From NCBI GenBank assembly GCA_002706405.1, contig PALN01000063.1, positions 1 through 64,000 of the forward strand: DNA of 64,000 nt, read 5' to 3'. Source of the stretch: Rhodospirillaceae bacterium. Its GTDB lineage: Bacteria; Pseudomonadota; Alphaproteobacteria; Rhodospirillales; Casp-alpha2. The position numbers were made by a program, and so were the translations under genes. The notes under the pieces were generated by a model. That model was not told the origin of the DNA, searched no databases, and was given only the letters and a program-made list of their open reading frames with translations. Below are positions 44,183 to 54,462 of this stretch, one piece after another (within the stretch, counting starts at the first letter, position 1; each line of letters opens with the position of its first letter).

Positions 44183-45487
44183 TCAAAGGTCCGGCGTCGG
44201 CTTGCCGTCCGCCGATTTTGAAATCACCCGGCGCATGCGCTTGACGCCGTACCAGATGCTGGCGACCACGGGCACGAAGGCAACCAGGACGACGACATAG
44301 GGATCAAAATGCGACAGGCCCGCCGTCTTCGCCCCCTTGGCCAGATAGGACACCAGCGACAGCAGGTAATAGCTGATGGCGACGACGGACAGCCCCTCGA
44401 CCGTTTCCTGCAGGCGCAGCTGCAGGCGCGCGCGGCGGTTCATGGATTCCAGCAGGTCGCGGTTCTGGGCTTCCAGCGCCACGTCGACCCGGGTCCGCAG
44501 CAGCGAGGTCGCCCGGGAAATACGGCCCGACAGGCTTTCCACCCGCGTCGACAGGTTCTCGCAGGATTCCATGGCCGGGGCGAAGCGGCGGTCGAGGAAA
44601 TCCATGGACTGCGGCACGCCTTCCATGCGTTCCTCGCGCATCGCGGCCATGCGGCGCTTGATCAATTCGTGATAGGCGCGGGCGGCGGCGAAGCGATAGG
44701 CGGTCGCCACGTTGACGGCCTCGGTCTCGGCGGCCAGGGCCGACAGATCGTCGAGCAACTGGCGTTCGTCCTCGACCGCTTCGCGGGTGCCGAGCCGCGC
44801 GATGATGCCGCCCAGTTTGGTTTCCACCGCCGTCAGGCGCGGGCGCGATTCCTTGGCCAGGGGAAAGGCCAGCATGGCCATCATGCGGTAGGTCTCGATC
44901 TCCAGCATGCGCTGGACCAACCGGCCCAGGGTCGGCGGCGTAATTTCGCCCACGTTGAACAGGAACCGGGTGAAGCCGTCCGAGTGAAGCTGGAAATCCG
45001 TCCACAACCAGGCGCTGCCGCCGGACACGATGGAGCCGTTCAACGGATTATTGTCGAACAGCCCGGCCAGGTCGGAGGGCGTGCGATGGCTGCCTTGGCC
45101 CGTTTCCACCGCCACATGGCAGGCGGCGATGACCTGACCCGGCAGGTTCGTCAGCCAGTCCTTGGGCAGGCCGTCCACGGCCGTTCCCTTGAACGGCTGG
45201 GCAAAGGCGCCGGGGCGGATGATGGTGAAGGTCGAAAATTCCGTATGCCGTTCCCAGGTCAGGCGGATCTCGCCCAGGTCGGCGGAAAAATGGGTCGCGT
45301 CCGCCGACGGCGGGGCGACGCGGAAGTGCTTGCAGAGTGCTTCCAAATGGGCGACGTGGGGCGCCATGCCGTCCTCGCCCGAGATCAGGGCGATATGCGA
45401 GACCTGCACGGGGGCCGCCAGATTGGCCGGCGGGCGGGCGTGAATTTCTTCCGCGAGCGCGCGGCGCAGGGGATGTTCCTTGAACAT
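44183..45487 (-). CDS. DUF3422 membrane-associated protein
   Basis: A 434-residue protein matching DUF3422 as I remember it. It opens MFKEHPLRRALAEEIHARPPANL, typical of this family, has WERHTEFSTFTIIRPG and a long helical middle, and ends with two hydrophobic segments (SVVAISYYLLSLVSYLAKG and PYVVVLVAFVPVVASIWYG) that should anchor it in the inner membrane. Function is unknown. An in-frame GTG lies 6 bases upstream at 45493 and could also be used. It is divergent from tldD. Confidence 0.85.
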   Translation of the reverse strand: MFKEHPLRRALAEEIHARPPANLAAPVQVSHIALISGEDGMAPHVAHLEALCKHFRVAPPSADATHFSADLGEIRLTWERHTEFSTFTIIRPGAFAQPFKGTAVDGLPKDWLTNLPGQVIAACHVAVETGQGSHRTPSDLAGLFDNNPLNGSIVSGGSAWLWTDFQLHSDGFTRFLFNVGEITPPTLGRLVQRMLEIETYRMMAMLAFPLAKESRPRLTAVETKLGGIIARLGTREAVEDERQLLDDLSALAAETEAVNVATAYRFAAARAYHELIKRRMAAMREERMEGVPQSMDFLDRRFAPAMESCENLSTRVESLSGRISRATSLLRTRVDVALEAQNRDLLESMNRRARLQLRLQETVEGLSVVAISYYLLSLVSYLAKGAKTAGLSHFDPYVVVLVAFVPVVASIWYGVKRMRRVISKSADGKPTPDL

Positions 45488-45607
45488 GGTCACCCGTATA
45501 CTCGAAAATGACGTCGACAGCCCCTATATAACCAGGACAGGGCCGTTTCGCGCCCATTAAATTTCGATGCCGCCGCTTCGCCCCGCCGCTTAACCCCAAG
45601 GGATGCC

Positions 45608-47041
45608 ATGACCGATCTTGCCGCCACCGACGACCTGTTCTTCAACCGTACCGGCATGGACCGGGACCGCGTGCAAGGCATGCTGGACGACGCCTTGACC
45701 GGCATGGACGACGGCGAGCTGTTCCTGGAATACCGGCAATCGGAAAGCCTGGTGCTCGACGACGGCCAGATCAAAACCGCGAATTTCGACACGGCCCAGG
45801 GCTTTGGCCTGCGCGCCATCGCCGGGGAAAGCACCGGATATTCCCATGCCTCGGAACTGTCGGAAGCCGCCATCGGCCGCGCCGGCGAAACGGTGAAGGC
45901 CGTGCGCCGGGGCCATACGGGCAGCCTCGCCGCCGCCCCGAACGGCACCAACCACGCCCTCTACATGGAAGACAATCCGCTGGCCCTGGTCGATTTTCAG
46001 GAAAAGGTCGACCTGCTGCGCGCCATCGACGCCTATGCCCGCGCCAAGGACCCCCGCGTGCGCCAGGTCTCGGCCTCGATCCTCGGCAATTGGCAGGCGG
46101 TGCAGATCCTGCGCTCGGGCGGCCATCGGGTCGCCGATATCCGCCCCCTGGTGCGCATGAACGTCTCCGTCGTGCTGGAACAGGACGGCCGCATGGAAAC
46201 GGGCGGCTACGGCGTCGGCGGCCGCGTGACCTATGAACGCTATATGGACGCCGCCAGCTGGAAAGCCGTGGTCGACGAAGCCTTCCGCCAGGCCGAAGTG
46301 AATTTGCAGTCCGTCCCCGCCCCTGCCGGCGAGGTGCCTGTGGTGCTCGGCCCGGGCTGGCCCGGCATTTTGCTGCACGAAGCCATCGGCCATGGCCTGG
46401 AAGGCGACTTCAACCGCAAGAAGACATCCGTGTTTTCCGGATTGATGGGTGAGCGCGTGGCCGCCAAGGGCGTGACCGTGGTCGACGACGGCACCATCCG
46501 GGACCGGCGCGGCTCCTTGACCATAGACGACGAAGGCACCCCCGCCGAGAACACCGTGCTGATCAAGGACGGCATCCTCAAGGGCTACATGCAGGACCGC
46601 ACCAACGCGCGGCTCATGGGCATGGCGCCCACGGGCAACGGGCGGCGCCAAAGCTACGCCCATCAGCCCCTGCCGCGCATGACCAATACCTACATGCTGG
46701 GCGGCGACAAGGACCCCAAGGAGATTTTGGCCTCGGTCAAGAAAGGCGTCTACGCCGTCAGCTTCGGCGGCGGCCAGGTCGACATCACCTCCGGCAAGTT
46801 CGTGTTTTCCTGCACGGAAGCCTACGAGATCGAAAACGGCAAGGTCGGCCGTCCCCTCAAGGGGGCGACCCTGATCGGCGACGGCAAGGACGTGCTGAAC
46901 CACGTCGGCATGGTCGGCAACGACATGGAAATGGACCCGGGCATCGGCACCTGCGGCAAGGACGGCCAGGGCGTGCCCGTGGGCGTCGGCCAGCCGACGC
47001 TGCTGGTCAACCAGCTGACGGTGGGCGGTACCGGGGCCTGA
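45608..47041 (+). CDS. tldD: TldD, zinc subunit of the TldD/PmbA metalloprotease
   Basis: A 477-residue protease subunit. The HExxxH zinc motif is present in ILLHEAIGHGLEGDF, with further family features DGQIKTANFDTAQGFGLRAI, GTPAENTVLIKDGIL, MTNTYMLGGDKDPKEIL and GIGTCGKDGQGVPVGVGQPTLLV near the C-terminus. It forms a heterodimer with PmbA (gene at 35815, opposite strand). The ATG at 45608 follows an AAGGGA ribosome-binding site. The 3' end lies 2 bases from the convergent unknown gene. Confidence 0.94.
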   Translation: MTDLAATDDLFFNRTGMDRDRVQGMLDDALTGMDDGELFLEYRQSESLVLDDGQIKTANFDTAQGFGLRAIAGESTGYSHASELSEAAIGRAGETVKAVRRGHTGSLAAAPNGTNHALYMEDNPLALVDFQEKVDLLRAIDAYARAKDPRVRQVSASILGNWQAVQILRSGGHRVADIRPLVRMNVSVVLEQDGRMETGGYGVGGRVTYERYMDAASWKAVVDEAFRQAEVNLQSVPAPAGEVPVVLGPGWPGILLHEAIGHGLEGDFNRKKTSVFSGLMGERVAAKGVTVVDDGTIRDRRGSLTIDDEGTPAENTVLIKDGILKGYMQDRTNARLMGMAPTGNGRRQSYAHQPLPRMTNTYMLGGDKDPKEILASVKKGVYAVSFGGGQVDITSGKFVFSCTEAYEIENGKVGRPLKGATLIGDGKDVLNHVGMVGNDMEMDPGIGTCGKDGQGVPVGVGQPTLLVNQLTVGGTGA

Positions 47042-47043
47042 TT

Positions 47044-48690
47044 TCAGGCCACGTCCGCCGTGTCCCCGGCCGCACCGAAAAAGCCGAGCCGTTTGCCGAG
47101 CCGGCTGATCAAGCGGTCCGGCCCGGCGGCCCGCAGCACGTCATGGAAGGCGGCTTCCGTCTTGGGCCCGATGTCCCCGTCCTCTTTCAAGGGCCGGTAG
47201 GTTCCGCCCATCATTTCCTGCCCCAGGTCGTTGACAGCCATCTGCAGGCCATAGCCTTCGGGCCGCGGCCTGCCCGGCCGTGCGGTGCCTGCGGGAAACA
47301 GCGGCGCAAAGGCCGTTTCGGCCGCCGTTCTGAGGCCTCCGGCCTCGGCATTACGCACAAAGCCGTCGAACCGTCCAAGTGCCAGTCCCTCCTCGACCCC
47401 CGGGCGTCCCCAGGCCGCCGCCGCGCGGCGCAGGGCCGCCCGGGTCTCGGGTCCGGGAAGGCCGTCATCCTTGAGGGGCTGCGAGCCTGCGAACAAAGAG
47501 GAAGGTTCCTCGCGGCCTGACCTGCGCAGGCGCTCGCGCCAGACCTCCGGATTGAAATCCGGCGTGCGCCAGGGTTCCCGGATCAAGACATTGAGGCCCC
47601 GCTGCAACGCCCGCACGGCATCAAGGCGGTCGCCGCCCTGGGCCAGATCCGCGACCTGTTCAGCCACGGCGGAAAGCGTTTCCGCCATGGGACGGCCGTC
47701 AGGCCCCCGGGCGGGGGACGGGTTGGCATTCGCCGAGTTCACGGGTTCGGGCTGGATAAGGCGTCCCGTGGCGTCCCGCCGCGCCGGAGCGGTCCCGTAA
47801 ATATGATCGAAGCGGGCTTTCTCGATACGGAACAGGGCCTCACGCTCACCATCGTCACGGCTGTCCAGGCGCCGCCCCATGACCGCGCGCACCTCGGCGT
47901 CCGTCAGGTCTCCGGGCCGTTTCAGAAGAACGTCCTCCAACGGGTCGTCCTGACGGGTCAGGTCCGCGACGACCCCCGCGCGGTCGAAGAATTTTCCGGC
48001 ATGCGGACCGTGGTCCATCGCTCCCGATGCATCGCCGTTTTCGAACAAGGTTTGAAATTTGCGCCGGCGTTCCTCGGACCAATCCTGGAAATTATGGGCG
48101 TAGCCTTCAACGACATCCGATATGAACGACAGATTGTTCACCCCGATATCGAACCAATGGCGCAGTCCCTCGCCAAGCGACATCTTGTGTCGCTTGATCG
48201 CATCATCGAACCGCGCCTTCGCCGCCGGGTCATCCCGGCGGTCCGTGTCCCGCCAGGCATTGGCGACGGGCCCCAAGGCCGCGATCACCGGATGCAGGGT
48301 GTAGGTGTTGGATGGCAAACCGAACCCCTTGAACGTGGCCGAATGATAATCGCCCGTCTGCCGCAACGTGACACCGGCCCAACCTTCACCTGCCAAGTTC
48401 TTCTGACGCGTGTCATGGTCACGCGTTGCGATCTCGATTTCGATGCGGTCGATATCCGCTTCGCTGAGGCGGCGTTTCAATCCATTCTCGGCGGCGTCCT
48501 GAAGGCGTTCTCGCGCGCCCGTGCCCAAAGGGCCTTCGCGATTGGCGACCTGCCCGGCAACGCGGGCATAGACGGGGCTGATCCGTTCGATGGTTTTCCA
48601 ATAGGCCCGGGTATTGCCCCGTTCCAGATGGTCGGCCGCGGCGTCAAGAATCGCCTGAAGGCGCGCACGGGTATCGGTTTGGTCCGGCAT
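47044..48690 (-). CDS. Unrecognised 548-residue protein with two peptidoglycan-binding-like repeats
   Basis: The protein has no signal peptide and no membrane helix; the first 300 residues are charged and helical. Near the C-terminus two similar segments appear, QPLKDDGLPGPETRAALRRAA and RPLKEDGDIGPKTEAAFHDVL, resembling the DGxxGPxTxxA signature of PG_binding_1 domains in phage lysins and secreted amidases. No catalytic domain is recognised. A line inside the gene (48061-48120) is 35 of 60 G/C, lower than typical for the window, hinting at transfer. It lies 44 bases after the stop of the next unknown gene on the same strand. Confidence 0.62.
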   Translation of the reverse strand: MPDQTDTRARLQAILDAAADHLERGNTRAYWKTIERISPVYARVAGQVANREGPLGTGARERLQDAAENGLKRRLSEADIDRIEIEIATRDHDTRQKNLAGEGWAGVTLRQTGDYHSATFKGFGLPSNTYTLHPVIAALGPVANAWRDTDRRDDPAAKARFDDAIKRHKMSLGEGLRHWFDIGVNNLSFISDVVEGYAHNFQDWSEERRRKFQTLFENGDASGAMDHGPHAGKFFDRAGVVADLTRQDDPLEDVLLKRPGDLTDAEVRAVMGRRLDSRDDGEREALFRIEKARFDHIYGTAPARRDATGRLIQPEPVNSANANPSPARGPDGRPMAETLSAVAEQVADLAQGGDRLDAVRALQRGLNVLIREPWRTPDFNPEVWRERLRRSGREEPSSLFAGSQPLKDDGLPGPETRAALRRAAAAWGRPGVEEGLALGRFDGFVRNAEAGGLRTAAETAFAPLFPAGTARPGRPRPEGYGLQMAVNDLGQEMMGGTYRPLKEDGDIGPKTEAAFHDVLRAAGPDRLISRLGKRLGFFGAAGDTADVA

Positions 48691-48734
48691 GGGAACATCC
48701 TTTCATCGTCAGGGTTGAGTAATGTGGGGAGAGG

Positions 48735-49583
48735 TTAGTTCGGGCGCGGGGCGGTTTGCGCCCGGCAGCGGTCGACGGTCAGGGTCCGCCCCGGCGGGAA
48801 ATCGATCCAGGAACACACAAGGTCATGCACCCGTTCCCAAACCGGATTTGCGAAATCAAGAAGGCGCCGGTCGAAGAAGGTTTCGACGATCAGGCCATCA
48901 ACCAGAAGCGTATCGGTTTCGCAGTGGGGAACCGGCATGCCGTCCGGCGTGTTGCAGAAAACGAATTCGTTTCCCCGCCCCAGGAACAGCGTTTCGCGGC
49001 TGTGGTCGTTCGAAAGCGCCCTCGGATCGGGACATCGGTCGCCGATTTTCGCGGCCTTGCATTTGCCCTGCTCACGGGCCGTCTGCATGTACGATTCCCA
49101 CACCGACGTCGTCCGGTCGGGCGATATGACGAGCAGGTGAATTCGCACATGTTCCGGCGCTTCTTTCGGGCGTGACAGGCGTCTCAGAAGATCGACGGTC
49201 GGCGGCCCCATGTCGGGGGCGGCAGCATGAAGCTGGATGCTCTGCAGCGGACGGTCGAGAAATCTGATCGCCGGTTCAGGCGGCAAGTCAAAGCCCCGCA
49301 GATAGCCGACCGGGATGGTCATGCGCAGGCCGGAAAGGTCGTAGACCTGAACCGCGGGGAATGCCGGCCCCGCCGCATCCGAAGCCGAACCGGTCGCCGC
49401 GCGGGCCGGAAATGCGCTGAACGCCGGTGTCATCGCGCAGAGAAGGGCAAGGAGCCGCAGCAGTGTAAGAGCGGTTCCCGGCCTGTTGCGGCCTTCCGTG
49501 CCGTGGCGAGCGCAACCGTCGTGCAGGACACACCCCTCCCATTCGATGCGCAAGGCTATACAGGATGATCGAGTCAAAATCAA
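48735..49583 (-). CDS. Unrecognised exported protein
   Basis: A frame of up to 282 codons. A hydrophobic segment TLLRLLALLCAMTPAFSAFPARA ending in an AxA-type site indicates a signal peptide, so the mature protein is probably periplasmic. It contains several Cys residues (GKCKAAKIGDRCPD, VFCNTPDGMPVPHCE, LVCSWID) that could form disulfides. No ATG precedes the signal peptide; the first possible start is a TTG at 49583, so the true start is uncertain. GC is low (34 of 60 in 49141-49200). Family unknown. It lies upstream of the PG-binding-like gene. Confidence 0.5.
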   Translation of the reverse strand: MILTRSSCIALRIEWEGCVLHDGCARHGTEGRNRPGTALTLLRLLALLCAMTPAFSAFPARAATGSASDAAGPAFPAVQVYDLSGLRMTIPVGYLRGFDLPPEPAIRFLDRPLQSIQLHAAAPDMGPPTVDLLRRLSRPKEAPEHVRIHLLVISPDRTTSVWESYMQTAREQGKCKAAKIGDRCPDPRALSNDHSRETLFLGRGNEFVFCNTPDGMPVPHCETDTLLVDGLIVETFFDRRLLDFANPVWERVHDLVCSWIDFPPGRTLTVDRCRAQTAPRPN

Positions 49584-49661
49584 GAATGTATTCCTACGTT
49601 TATGACAAACGCAGCCTGCCCCTGGGCAGCAAAAAGGGCGGGTTCAGTGATGCCGGAACAA

Positions 49662-51251
49662 TCAGGCGCTGGCGGCCAGGTCCTCGCCCTTGAGCGCCCG
49701 GTCGATCAGAGTGACCGTTTCGTTGACGCCGTAGAGCGCGATGAAGGAGCCCATGCGGGGGCCCTGGGACTGGCCGAGCAGGATTTCATACAGCGCCTTG
49801 AACCAGTCTCGCAGGTTTTCGAAGCCGTGACGCTTGCCGACCTCGTAGACCTGGGTCTGCAGATCCTCGGCCTCGGCCGCCGCGTCCATGCCTTTAAGCG
49901 TGTCGGCCAGGTCCTGCAGGGCCGCGCGTTCGGTTTCCGTCGGCGGACGGTAGACCTTGGCCGGTTTGATGAAATCCCGATAGTAGGCGATGGCCGTGCC
50001 GACCAGACCGTCGATGAACGGCGCGTTTTCCGCCGTCAGGTCCGGGCGGTAGCGCGAGATGAAGTGCCAGAGCACGTCCTTGTCCTCGGTCCCGCACACG
50101 CCGGCGAGGTTCAAGAGGATCGAATAGCTGAGCGCCGCCTGGGGGGCGGGCGGATTGCCGGAATGGATGTGCCACACCGGATTGGCCAGCTTCTGCGCGT
50201 CGTCCTGGCCCGGATAGGCGGAGAGGTGCGACAGATAGTCGTCGACGTTCTTGGGGATCACGTCGAAATGCAGGCGCTTCGCCGTCTTGGGCTTTTGGAA
50301 CATGAACAGGGACAGGCTTTCCGGCGGCGCATAGGCCAGCCAGTCTTCCATGGTCAGGCCGTTGCCGCGGGATTTTGAAATCTTCTCGCCGTTTTCATCG
50401 AGGAACAGCTCATAGGTGAAGCCCTTGGGCGGCTTGCCGCCCAGGATGCGGCAGATGGCGCCCGACTGCTTCACGGATTCGATCAAGTCCTTGCCGGACA
50501 TTTCGTAATCGACGTCCAGCGCCGTCCAGCGCATGGCCCAGTCGGGCTTCCACTGCAATTTGCAATGGCCGCCGGTGACCGGGGTTTCGACTTTTTCGCC
50601 GTCTTCGTTTTCGTAAACGATGGTGCCGGCGGCGGGATTGGTTTCCAACACAGGCACCAGCAGCACGCGCCCGGTCTTGGGACAGACCGGCAGGAAGGGG
50701 CTGTAGGTCACGCGCCGTTCTTCGCCCAGCGTCGGGATGATGACCTTCATCACCGCGTCATAGCGGTGCAGCAGGGTCAGCAGCGTGGCATCGAAATCGC
50801 CCGCCTTGTAGCACTCGGTCGAGCTTTTGAATTCGTAGTCGAAGCCGAAGCCGTCGAGGAACGCGCGCAGCCGCGCGTTGTTGTGATGGCCCATGCTTTC
50901 GTGGGTACCGAAAGGATCGGGGATCGAGGTCAGGGGCTTGCCCAGGTGCTCCGCCAGCATGTCCTGATTCGGCAGATTTTCCGGCACCTTCCTGAGCCCG
51001 TCCATATCGTCGGAGAACGCGAACAGCTTGGTCGGCATGTCCGTCAGCGTCTGGAAGGCATGGCGCACCATGGTCGTGCGCGCGACCTCGCCGAAGGTGC
51101 CGATATGCGGCAGGCCCGAGGGGCCGTAGCCCGTTTCGAACAGCACGTAGCCTTTTTCCGGCAGCTTGCCGCCGAGCTGTTTGAGCAGCTCGCGGGCCTC
51201 GGCAAAGGGCCAGGCATTGGCGTTTTCGGCGATGGCGCGCAGATCGGTCAT
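49662..51251 (-). CDS. lysS: Class I lysyl-tRNA synthetase
   Basis: A 529-residue class I LysRS, the archaeal-type enzyme that most alphaproteobacteria use instead of class II LysRS. The HIGH motif reads [10 protein letters not shown] and the KMSKS motif reads [11 protein letters not shown]. The C-terminal helical anticodon-binding region is complete. It charges tRNA-Lys in the cytosol. The ATG at 51251 gives the normal family length. It is followed by gshA on the same strand upstream, with 69 bases between the gshA stop and its own start. Confidence 0.94.
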   Translation of the reverse strand: MTDLRAIAENANAWPFAEARELLKQLGGKLPEKGYVLFETGYGPSGLPHIGTFGEVARTTMVRHAFQTLTDMPTKLFAFSDDMDGLRKVPENLPNQDMLAEHLGKPLTSIPDPFGTHESMGHHNNARLRAFLDGFGFDYEFKSSTECYKAGDFDATLLTLLHRYDAVMKVIIPTLGEERRVTYSPFLPVCPKTGRVLLVPVLETNPAAGTIVYENEDGEKVETPVTGGHCKLQWKPDWAMRWTALDVDYEMSGKDLIESVKQSGAICRILGGKPPKGFTYELFLDENGEKISKSRGNGLTMEDWLAYAPPESLSLFMFQKPKTAKRLHFDVIPKNVDDYLSHLSAYPGQDDAQKLANPVWHIHSGNPPAPQAALSYSILLNLAGVCGTEDKDVLWHFISRYRPDLTAENAPFIDGLVGTAIAYYRDFIKPAKVYRPPTETERAALQDLADTLKGMDAAAEAEDLQTQVYEVGKRHGFENLRDWFKALYEILLGQSQGPRMGSFIALYGVNETVTLIDRALKGEDLAASA

Positions 51252-51320
51252 GGTTCGGGCTCTTTGGGTCTGAAACGGAGCGGGAACCTAACCCCGCGCC
51301 CGGCCCCGGAGCAAGCAAAG

Positions 51321-52688
51321 TTAGTAGGCATACTCCGTGAACACGGGATCGATGTTGCCCTTCCAGCGGCGTTCGTAAGCGACCAGCAGCTCTTCGGCCT
51401 GGGTCATGCCGGAATCGCAGATGTGGTACATGGGCTGCAGGAAGTGACTTTCGTCCAGGCCCACGGCGTCGAGCCGCGCCCGGTTCTTCAGCCCTTCTCG
51501 GGCGATGCACAGTACTTCGCAGGCGACGTCCTTGACCTGTTTGTCGCGGAACGGCGTCTTCAGCGCCGTCTTGGGCACGTCCCGGCGCATGGCCTCGCGT
51601 TCATCCTCGGTCCAGTCCTTGACCAGGTCCCAGGCGGCGTCGCGGGCCGTCGTGTCGTACAGCAGCCCGACCCAGAAGGCCGACAGCGCGCACAGCCGGG
51701 CCCAGGGCCCGCCGTCCGCGCCGCGCATTTCCAGGAAGGTCTTGAGCCGCACCTCGGGGAAGGCCGTGGTCATGTGGTCTTCCCAGTCCTTCATGGTCGG
51801 CAATTCCCCCGGAAGGGCCGGCAGCTTGCCCGCCATGAAATCGCGGAACGACTGCCCGGCGGCATTGATATAGGTGCCGTCGCGGTAGACGAAGTACATG
51901 GGCACGTCGAGGATGTAGTCGACGTATTGCTCGAACCCGAAGCCGTCCTCGAACACGAACGGCAGAGTGCCGCAACGGTCCGGGTCGACGTCGGTCCAGA
52001 TGTGGGAGCGGTAGGACAGGAAGCCGTTGGGCTTGCCGTGGCGGAAGGGCGAATTGGCCCACAGCGCCGTGGCGATCGGCTGCAGCGCCAGGGAGACGCG
52101 GAACATCTGGCGCATCACGTCTTCGGAATTGAAGTCCAGGTTGACCTGCACGGTGCAGGTCGACTGCATCATCTCGAGCCCCAACGAGCCCTTGGTCGGC
52201 ATGTAGTCGCGCATGATGGCGTAGCGGCCCTTGGGCATCCAGGGCATGTCCTCGCGCGTCCATTTGGGGTTGTAGCCCATGCCCAGGAACCCGATCCCGA
52301 ACTCGCCGGCGATTTCCTTCACCTGTTTCAGGTGATCGGTTACCTCGCGGCAGGTCTGATGGATGGTTTCCACAGGCGCACCCGACAATTCCAACTGTCC
52401 GGCCGGCTCCAACGAGATCGAGCTACGGTCCGCCTTCGTGAGCGCAATGACGTTTCCCTTTTCCATCACCGGGGTCCAGCCGAACCGGGTGAGAGCATCC
52501 AACATCTGACGCACGCCCGGCGTGCCGTCATAGGTCAGCGGGCGCAGGGTCTTCAGGTCATAGGCGAATTTTTCGTGTTCCGTGCCGATGCGCCACTCGC
52601 GCGCGGGCTTGCAGCCGGCTTCCAGGTATTCGACCAGGGTGGCCTTGTCGGTGACCGGGTGGGACTTGGGGGAACTGTCATTGGCCAT
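51321..52688 (-). CDS. gshA: Glutamate-cysteine ligase, GCS2 (plant/alphaproteobacterial) type
   Basis: A 455-residue ligase for the first step of glutathione synthesis. It shows [12 protein letters not shown] and the family's [22 protein letters not shown] and [38 protein letters not shown] blocks in pieces, plus [16 protein letters not shown]. This GCS2-type enzyme is the usual one in alphaproteobacteria and plants. It follows rsmE on the same strand by 67 bases, a common arrangement in this class. Glutathione would also serve the GST (maiA) and possibly the GFA protein in this window. Confidence 0.92.
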   Translation of the reverse strand: MANDSSPKSHPVTDKATLVEYLEAGCKPAREWRIGTEHEKFAYDLKTLRPLTYDGTPGVRQMLDALTRFGWTPVMEKGNVIALTKADRSSISLEPAGQLELSGAPVETIHQTCREVTDHLKQVKEIAGEFGIGFLGMGYNPKWTREDMPWMPKGRYAIMRDYMPTKGSLGLEMMQSTCTVQVNLDFNSEDVMRQMFRVSLALQPIATALWANSPFRHGKPNGFLSYRSHIWTDVDPDRCGTLPFVFEDGFGFEQYVDYILDVPMYFVYRDGTYINAAGQSFRDFMAGKLPALPGELPTMKDWEDHMTTAFPEVRLKTFLEMRGADGGPWARLCALSAFWVGLLYDTTARDAAWDLVKDWTEDEREAMRRDVPKTALKTPFRDKQVKDVACEVLCIAREGLKNRARLDAVGLDESHFLQPMYHICDSGMTQAEELLVAYERRWKGNIDPVFTEYAY

Positions 52689-52755
52689 GGTCGGGTCTTT
52701 CGTCGTTGGTGGGAACGGGCGGGAAGAAGGAGCGCGCGCCGTTTTCTATATTTGG

Positions 52756-53481
52756 TCAGGTCCAGTCGCCGACAACCGCCTGCCACACGGACAACGCGGC
52801 AAGGCAGGCCGTTTCGGCGCGCAGGATACGGGGACCCAGCGTCACCGGGATGACGAAGGGAAGCTTAGCAAATCTGTCAAGTTCCCGCGCCTGAAAGCCG
52901 CCTTCCGGGCCGACCAGAAATCCGACCGCCTCTCCCGAGGCTTTCGCCGTCGCCGCCAAGGGCGCGCCGCCGCCGGTTTCATCCAGGGCGAACAGGGGCC
53001 GATCCCGGGGCCAATCGGCGAGCAGAGCCTCCAGCGCGGTCATGTCGGAAACCTCGGGCACGGACAGGCGCTCGCATTGTTCCGCCGCTTCAACCGCCTG
53101 GGCGCGCAAGCGTTCCGTATTCGCGCGCCCGGTCTGGGTATTGGCCGTCGTCACGGGCAACAGGCGCGACGCGCCCAGTTCCGTCGCCTTCTGGACGATG
53201 AAATCGGTGCCGGTCTTTTTCACCGGCGCGAAGGCTAGCCAGGGACCCGGCGCCTCGTCCTGATCGCGGGTTTTCTCCAGGACCGCCAATTGCGCCGCCC
53301 GCTTGTCGATCTGTTGGATGTCGGCCCGCCATTCGCCGTCGCGGCCGTTGAACAGCAGCACGGGGTCGCCGATACCCAGGCGCATGACCCGGCCCAGGTA
53401 ATGGGCCTGATCCGCCGTCGCCGCGACGGCGCCGCCGTCCCCGAGAGGGCCGTCGACGTAGAGGCGGATCCCTGCCGCCAT
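52756..53481 (-). CDS. rsmE: 16S rRNA (uracil1498-N3)-methyltransferase
   Basis: A 241-residue SPOUT methyltransferase modifying U1498 in 16S rRNA. It begins with the PUA-like domain (IRLYVDGPLGDGGAVAATADQAHYLGRVMRL in pieces). The SPOUT knot contains KTGTDFIVQKATELGASRLLPV, RLRAQAVEAAEQCERLSVPEV and the SAM-binding FLVGPEGGFQARELD, followed by LGPRILRAETACLAAL. Length is normal. It is divergent from ubiA with about 50 bases between start codons. Confidence 0.93.
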   Translation of the reverse strand: MAAGIRLYVDGPLGDGGAVAATADQAHYLGRVMRLGIGDPVLLFNGRDGEWRADIQQIDKRAAQLAVLEKTRDQDEAPGPWLAFAPVKKTGTDFIVQKATELGASRLLPVTTANTQTGRANTERLRAQAVEAAEQCERLSVPEVSDMTALEALLADWPRDRPLFALDETGGGAPLAATAKASGEAVGFLVGPEGGFQARELDRFAKLPFVIPVTLGPRILRAETACLAALSVWQAVVGDWT

Positions 53482-53532
53482 GGCGCTTTTCCCCTTTGAA
53501 TGTGCTCGGTCCCGACCCTATTACTTGAGGCC

Positions 53533-54462
53533 ATGGACAAGCGACAACAAGTTTCGGCCTCCGACATTCCGCCGCAAAGCTGGATCGACCGGGTGCCCGG
53601 TGAAGGGTTGCGGCCCTATCTGCGCCTTGCCCGCCTGGACCGGCCCATCGGCACTTGGCTGTTGCTGCTGCCCTGCTGGTGGGCGCTGGCCTTGGCCGGG
53701 CCCGGCTGGCCCGACCCCTGGTTCATGGTCCTGTTCGCCGTGGGATCCCTGGTCATGCGGGGGGCCGGATGCACGATCAACGACATCGCCGACCGGGATT
53801 TCGACAAGCAGGTCGCGCGCACGGCCGCACGCCCCATCGCCTCGGGCCAGGTCTCCGTCGCCCAGGCGCTGGCGTTCCTCGCCCTGCAACTCGGCATCGG
53901 GCTGGCAGTGTTGCTTCAGTTCAACAGCTATACGGTGATCCTGGGGGCGTCGTCCTTGCTCTTGGTGGCGATCTATCCCTTCGCCAAGCGGGTCACCTAT
54001 TGGCCGCAGTTCGTATTGGGCCTGACCTTCAACTGGGGCGCGCTGGTCGGCTGGGCGGCGGTGACGGGCGGCCTGGAGACACCGGCGATATTGCTCTATG
54101 CCGCGGGCGTGTTGTGGACGCTGGGCTACGACACCATCTACGCCCATCAGGACAAGGAAGACGACGTTCTGGTCGGCATCAAGTCGACGGCCTTGAAATT
54201 CGGCGCGGCGACCGGGTCCTGGCTGGCCGCGTTTTACGGCGGCACGGTGACCCTGCTGGCGGCGGCGGGCGTTCATGCCGGCCTGCACCCGGCCTATTTC
54301 GCGGGCCTGGCCCTGGCCGGCCTGCACCTTGCCTGGCAGGTCCGCAGCCTCGACCTGAACGACGCCAAGGTCTGCCTGGCGCGCTTCAAGTCGAACCGGG
54401 ATTTCGGGCTGATCGTACTGGCTGCCATCATCGCCGGGCGTCTGCTGGCCGGCGGCGGGTAA
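53533..54462 (+). CDS. ubiA: 4-hydroxybenzoate polyprenyltransferase
   Basis: A 309-residue inner-membrane enzyme with about eight to nine membrane helices. It attaches the polyprenyl tail to 4-hydroxybenzoate in ubiquinone synthesis. Both Asp-rich motifs are present: CTINDIADRDFDKQVART and YDTIYAHQDKEDD. An earlier in-frame ATG at 53500 exists; 53533 gives a normal length for UbiA. The last 35 bases overlap the convergent unknown gene. ubiD, the later decarboxylase, lies at 57046 on the opposite strand. Confidence 0.93.
   Translation: MDKRQQVSASDIPPQSWIDRVPGEGLRPYLRLARLDRPIGTWLLLLPCWWALALAGPGWPDPWFMVLFAVGSLVMRGAGCTINDIADRDFDKQVARTAARPIASGQVSVAQALAFLALQLGIGLAVLLQFNSYTVILGASSLLLVAIYPFAKRVTYWPQFVLGLTFNWGALVGWAAVTGGLETPAILLYAAGVLWTLGYDTIYAHQDKEDDVLVGIKSTALKFGAATGSWLAAFYGGTVTLLAAAGVHAGLHPAYFAGLALAGLHLAWQVRSLDLNDAKVCLARFKSNRDFGLIVLAAIIAGRLLAGGG

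Noticed and set aside
50565..52853. 762-codon open frame on the plus strand opposite lysS and gshA
   Set aside because: It spans two clearly coding genes and the spacer between them; no ribosome-binding site or protein family pattern supports it.
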